This document shows positions 62,983 to 64,000 of a stretch of DNA of 64,000 nucleotides, in pieces (the stretch's first letter is position 1; every line of letters begins with the position of its first letter). This DNA comes from Ipomoea triloba (lineage: Eukaryota > Streptophyta > Magnoliopsida > Solanales > Convolvulaceae): assembly GCF_003576645.1 (NCBI RefSeq), contig NC_044925.1, positions 6,457,588 through 6,521,587 of the forward strand, written 5' to 3'. A program made the position numbers and the translations under genes. The notes beneath the pieces were generated by a model. The model made no database searches. It was not told the DNA's origin and was given only the letters and a program-made list of their open reading frames with translations.

Positions 62983-63112
62983 GCGCGCGTTCGATGTCTC
63001 GCGGACCAATTTGATGTCTCGCTGCCGATATGATGTCTCGAAGCTAGCACCTCTCGACGTCTCGCGGCACGGACTATGTCTCGAAGGTACGCATATATGA
63101 ACAATGTCTCGA
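62813..63112. promoter_or_regulatory. Second TGTCTC/GAGACA cluster in the LTR
   Basis: GATGTCTCG or its complement occurs about eight times in 300 bp (near 62815, 62889, 62930, 62994, 63013, 63032, 63078, 63104). Most copies here are in direct orientation, unlike the paired arrangement at 29703-29905. The motif equals the core auxin response element; no function is shown. Confidence 0.5.
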
Positions 63113-63690
63113 ACAGCGACTCTAGTGACCTCTCGAGAGCGACTTTCCACCTACTGTGTCTGTTCAGAAATGACTCTTGGTATTACGGAATTAATATGAT
63201 TAATTCCAATCATTATTTTCAGAGTTATTTCTCTTATAATGGACTAGTAAGTGGATATAAATATTTTGCTAGTGCCTAGTGGAAGGAGGTTACACATGGG
63301 AAGTTAAATGCCAGATTTAATGCTATGATCCCATCCTTCACTATAAATTCGTTGGTGAGCAGCTGATTTGATTCACAGCAAGCATATACAAGCTACACAG
63401 AACACACGAAACACTTTTCCTCCTCAAAACTTTGCTCATCCATTCCTTCAAGCCATCTGCGTTCATCCCACGATTTAGTTCGCCGGGCTCCAAGTTTGTG
63501 TGCTCAAACGCAGGAGTCGTAGTACGTTTTATCCTGGGAAACCTAGACCGCAACGTTCCAGCACTCTGGGAAGCGGTAAATAAGGTTTTAAGGAAAGTGG
63601 CAACGCGACTCGTACTTACAACCGCCCCTAGTTCGTCCAGTTCACCCCTTCATCTTCCAAGGCCACTCAACCCAGCGTGGTTAGTTCTTC

Positions 63691-63930
63691 ATTTGTAATT
63701 GTTTAATCCTACGTGGATTATTTTTCCTTTCCTTGTATTTTGTTTTGTTGTTGTTTTTCCAATTTCTTTGAATTTCCAATTGTCAGATTGTATTTTCTGT
63801 AACAAATTATTAGTAGACAAGTGCATAAAAAAGAGGGGAAAGTGAAGGTAGGTAAAGACAAAGAGGTTGGAGGCTCAATACGCACTATTTTCAAGGCAAC
63901 CAACACAAAGCGCAATACCCTACCCACTAG
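63691..63930. other. AT-rich tail of the window
   Basis: No gene seen. 63720-63770 is T-rich. It leads into the terminal (TA)n. Confidence 0.4.

Positions 63931-64000
<70 letters not shown>
63931..64000. repeat. (TA)n microsatellite running off the window
   Basis: At least 34 TA units reaching the last base of the window. Confidence 0.95.

Larger units (their letters stand above)
62041..63690 (+). mobile_element. LTR-retroelement fragment (sister of 29141-30730), plus strand
   Basis: 62041-62271 matches the internal 3' end found at 30437-30700 and finishes in ATGTGGGGGAT (polypurine tract). The LTR opens TGTTGGAAAATAGC at 62272. A TATA-like CACTATATATACAAGG lies near 62535. The U5/leader part (63430-63680) shares GTACGTTTTATCCTGGGAAA with the minus-strand relative. 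No gag or pol is present. The LTR 3' boundary is unresolved. Confidence 0.65.

Noticed and set aside
1..64000. Prokaryotic-type operons, phage or defence systems
   Set aside because: Spliced plant genes and plant transposons account for all recognisable coding sequence; no compact gene clusters.

Overview
This is a plant nuclear window. The three host genes have many GT-AG introns and their best matches are eudicot families. The intergenic DNA is AT-rich and full of plant transposon types: Helitron, Mutator-like, hAT-like and CACTA-like elements, Ty1/copia and Ty3/gypsy remnants, and foldback MITEs. I cannot name the species; nothing here is diagnostic, though the gene structures fit an asterid or other core eudicot.

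Host genes. (1) 1-5573, minus strand: AAE14, the o-succinylbenzoate-CoA ligase (MenE function) of phylloquinone synthesis, ten exons, cut by the window edge just before its stop codon. (2) 36839-40550, plus strand: an NPH3/RPT2-type BTB protein, four exons, 642 aa. (3) 45233-58878, plus strand: CCC1, the plant cation-chloride cotransporter, thirteen exons, 983 aa. From memory, the three closest Arabidopsis genes (At1g30520, At1g30440, At1g30450) lie close together on chromosome 1, so this looks like a conserved block that transposons have stretched apart here. No functional link between the three genes is implied.

Mobile DNA, left to right. A decayed gypsy pol (about 7.0-10.9 kb, minus) is interrupted by a 1575-bp Pack-MULE (9110-10684) with a perfect 9-bp target duplication; it carries fragments of a Rab GTPase gene and of a second plant gene. 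A 12.5-kb Helitron (11618-24150, minus strand) has both termini, a RepHel gene broken by at least four stop codons, and a second gene, an RPA70-like protein, that reads cleanly through nine exons. Next comes an exact 1375-bp direct repeat around the only N in the window (25309), very probably an assembly artefact, overlapping a TG...CA element with 58-bp tandem repeats. Then come LTR-retroelement fragments whose LTRs are loaded with TGTCTC/GAGACA motifs (about 29.7-29.9 kb and 62.8-63.1 kb), a CACTA-like subterminal repeat array, and many MITEs, several with exact 9-10 bp target duplications. CCC1 intron 7 holds a 1.8-kb non-autonomous LTR retrotransposon.

The stretch from 58879 to the end has no host gene. 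It holds two different arrays of long tandem repeats, a copia fragment joined to another LTR element, and a terminal (TA)n tract.
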